A stretch of DNA of 23,308 nucleotides from IMG/VR virus record IMGVR_UViG_3300042691_031174, positions 1 to 23,308 of that record; one strand, given 5' to 3'. This document shows positions 23,200-23,308 of the stretch, in pieces (the stretch's first letter is position 1; the number at the start of each line of letters is the position of its first letter). The notes beneath the pieces were generated by a model. The model saw nothing but the letters and a program-made list of their open reading frames with translations. It ran no database searches and was not told the DNA's origin. This DNA is from a virus. The translations under genes were made by a program, and so were the position numbers.

Positions 23200-23308
23200 A
23201 TGAAACCAGAAAACTTTCTGTGGGTTGAAAAGTATCGTCCGCAGACCATTGAAGAGTGTGTTCTCCCCATGTCGCTGAAGTCAACCTTCAGCGACATGGT
23301 TGCTAAAG
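23200..23308 (+). CDS. 44: Clamp loader large subunit gp44 (3' partial)
   Basis: Only the first 36 codons are in the window. The sequence KPENFLWVEKYRPQTIEECV, then LP and LKSTFSDMVAK, matches the start of T4 gp44 (EQKYRPSTIDECILP, then ETF). gp44 is the AAA+ subunit that, with gp62, opens the gp45 ring and loads it at primer ends. The Walker motifs lie beyond the window. The ATG is two bases after the previous stop, with at most a weak ribosome-binding site. The stretch from about 23235 is more GC-rich than the neighbouring genes and contains a perfect inverted repeat. Confidence 0.9.
   Translation, partial: MKPENFLWVEKYRPQTIEECVLPMSLKSTFSDMVAK
23267..23299 (+). repeat. Perfect 14-bp inverted repeat in gp44
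   Basis: CCATGTCGCTGAAG (23267-23280) and CTTCAGCGACATGG (23286-23299) are exact reverse complements around a 5-base loop TCAAC. It lies 67 bases into the gp44 coding sequence and would form a very stable hairpin in mRNA. No T-tract follows, so it is not a standard terminator. Confidence 0.9.

Overview
This window is a continuous piece of a T4-like myovirus genome (a tailed phage with a contractile tail), most like the marine 'far-T4' group of cyanophages and pelagiphages. That placement rests on three things seen here. The gene order is neck, terminase, tail, portal, prohead, capsid, gp3, UvsY, UvsW, gp55, gp47, gp46, gp45, gp44. Several proteins are shortened or modified relative to T4. The DNA is strongly AT-rich. 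All genes lie on the + strand and are packed tightly, often with ATGA or TGATG stop/start overlaps. I see no tRNA, integrase, transposase, CRISPR array or gene-free stretch above 300 bases. The host cannot be named from the sequence.

Region 1 (about 1-1330): the 3' part of a virion or fibre-like gene with a DUF1566-like C-terminus, then a cysteine-rich protein of unknown role. Region 2 (1380-6041): neck proteins gp13 and gp14, tail terminator gp15, and terminase subunits gp16 and gp17. Region 3 (6089-14432): a compact tail sheath gp18, tube gp19, portal gp20, an acidic prohead-core candidate, protease gp21, an unrecognised Ala-rich protein, scaffold gp22 and major capsid protein gp23. gp21-type cleavage sites can be seen in gp22, gp23 and gp21 itself. 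A strong terminator closes the capsid gene.

Region 4 (14499-17709): gp3-like tail protein, recombination mediator UvsY, helicase UvsW and a protein with an Sm-like N-terminus. Region 5 (17710-23308): a sigma70-like promoter, late sigma factor gp55, the gp47/gp46 recombination nuclease pair with an easily missed 51-codon gene between them, a carbohydrate-binding-like small protein, a small basic protein, sliding clamp gp45, an FkbM-type methyltransferase and the start of clamp-loader gp44.

Regulation is partly readable. Exact copies of the T4 late-promoter box TATAAATA precede gp13, the core gene, gp22 and gp3, with one-mismatch versions before gp23 and gp19. The gene for the sigma factor expected to read these boxes is in the same window, and so is the clamp gp45 that in T4 activates late transcription.

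The best leads are: a late promoter sitting in the loop of a hairpin that hides the gp13 ribosome-binding site; a predicted leaderless late mRNA for gp3; GC-rich hairpins inside gp20 and gp44; a G8 tract in the carbohydrate-binding-like gene; an 11-residue basic tail on gp55; and accessory genes placed among the replication genes. I do not see convincing evidence for a wholly new defence or counter-defence system.
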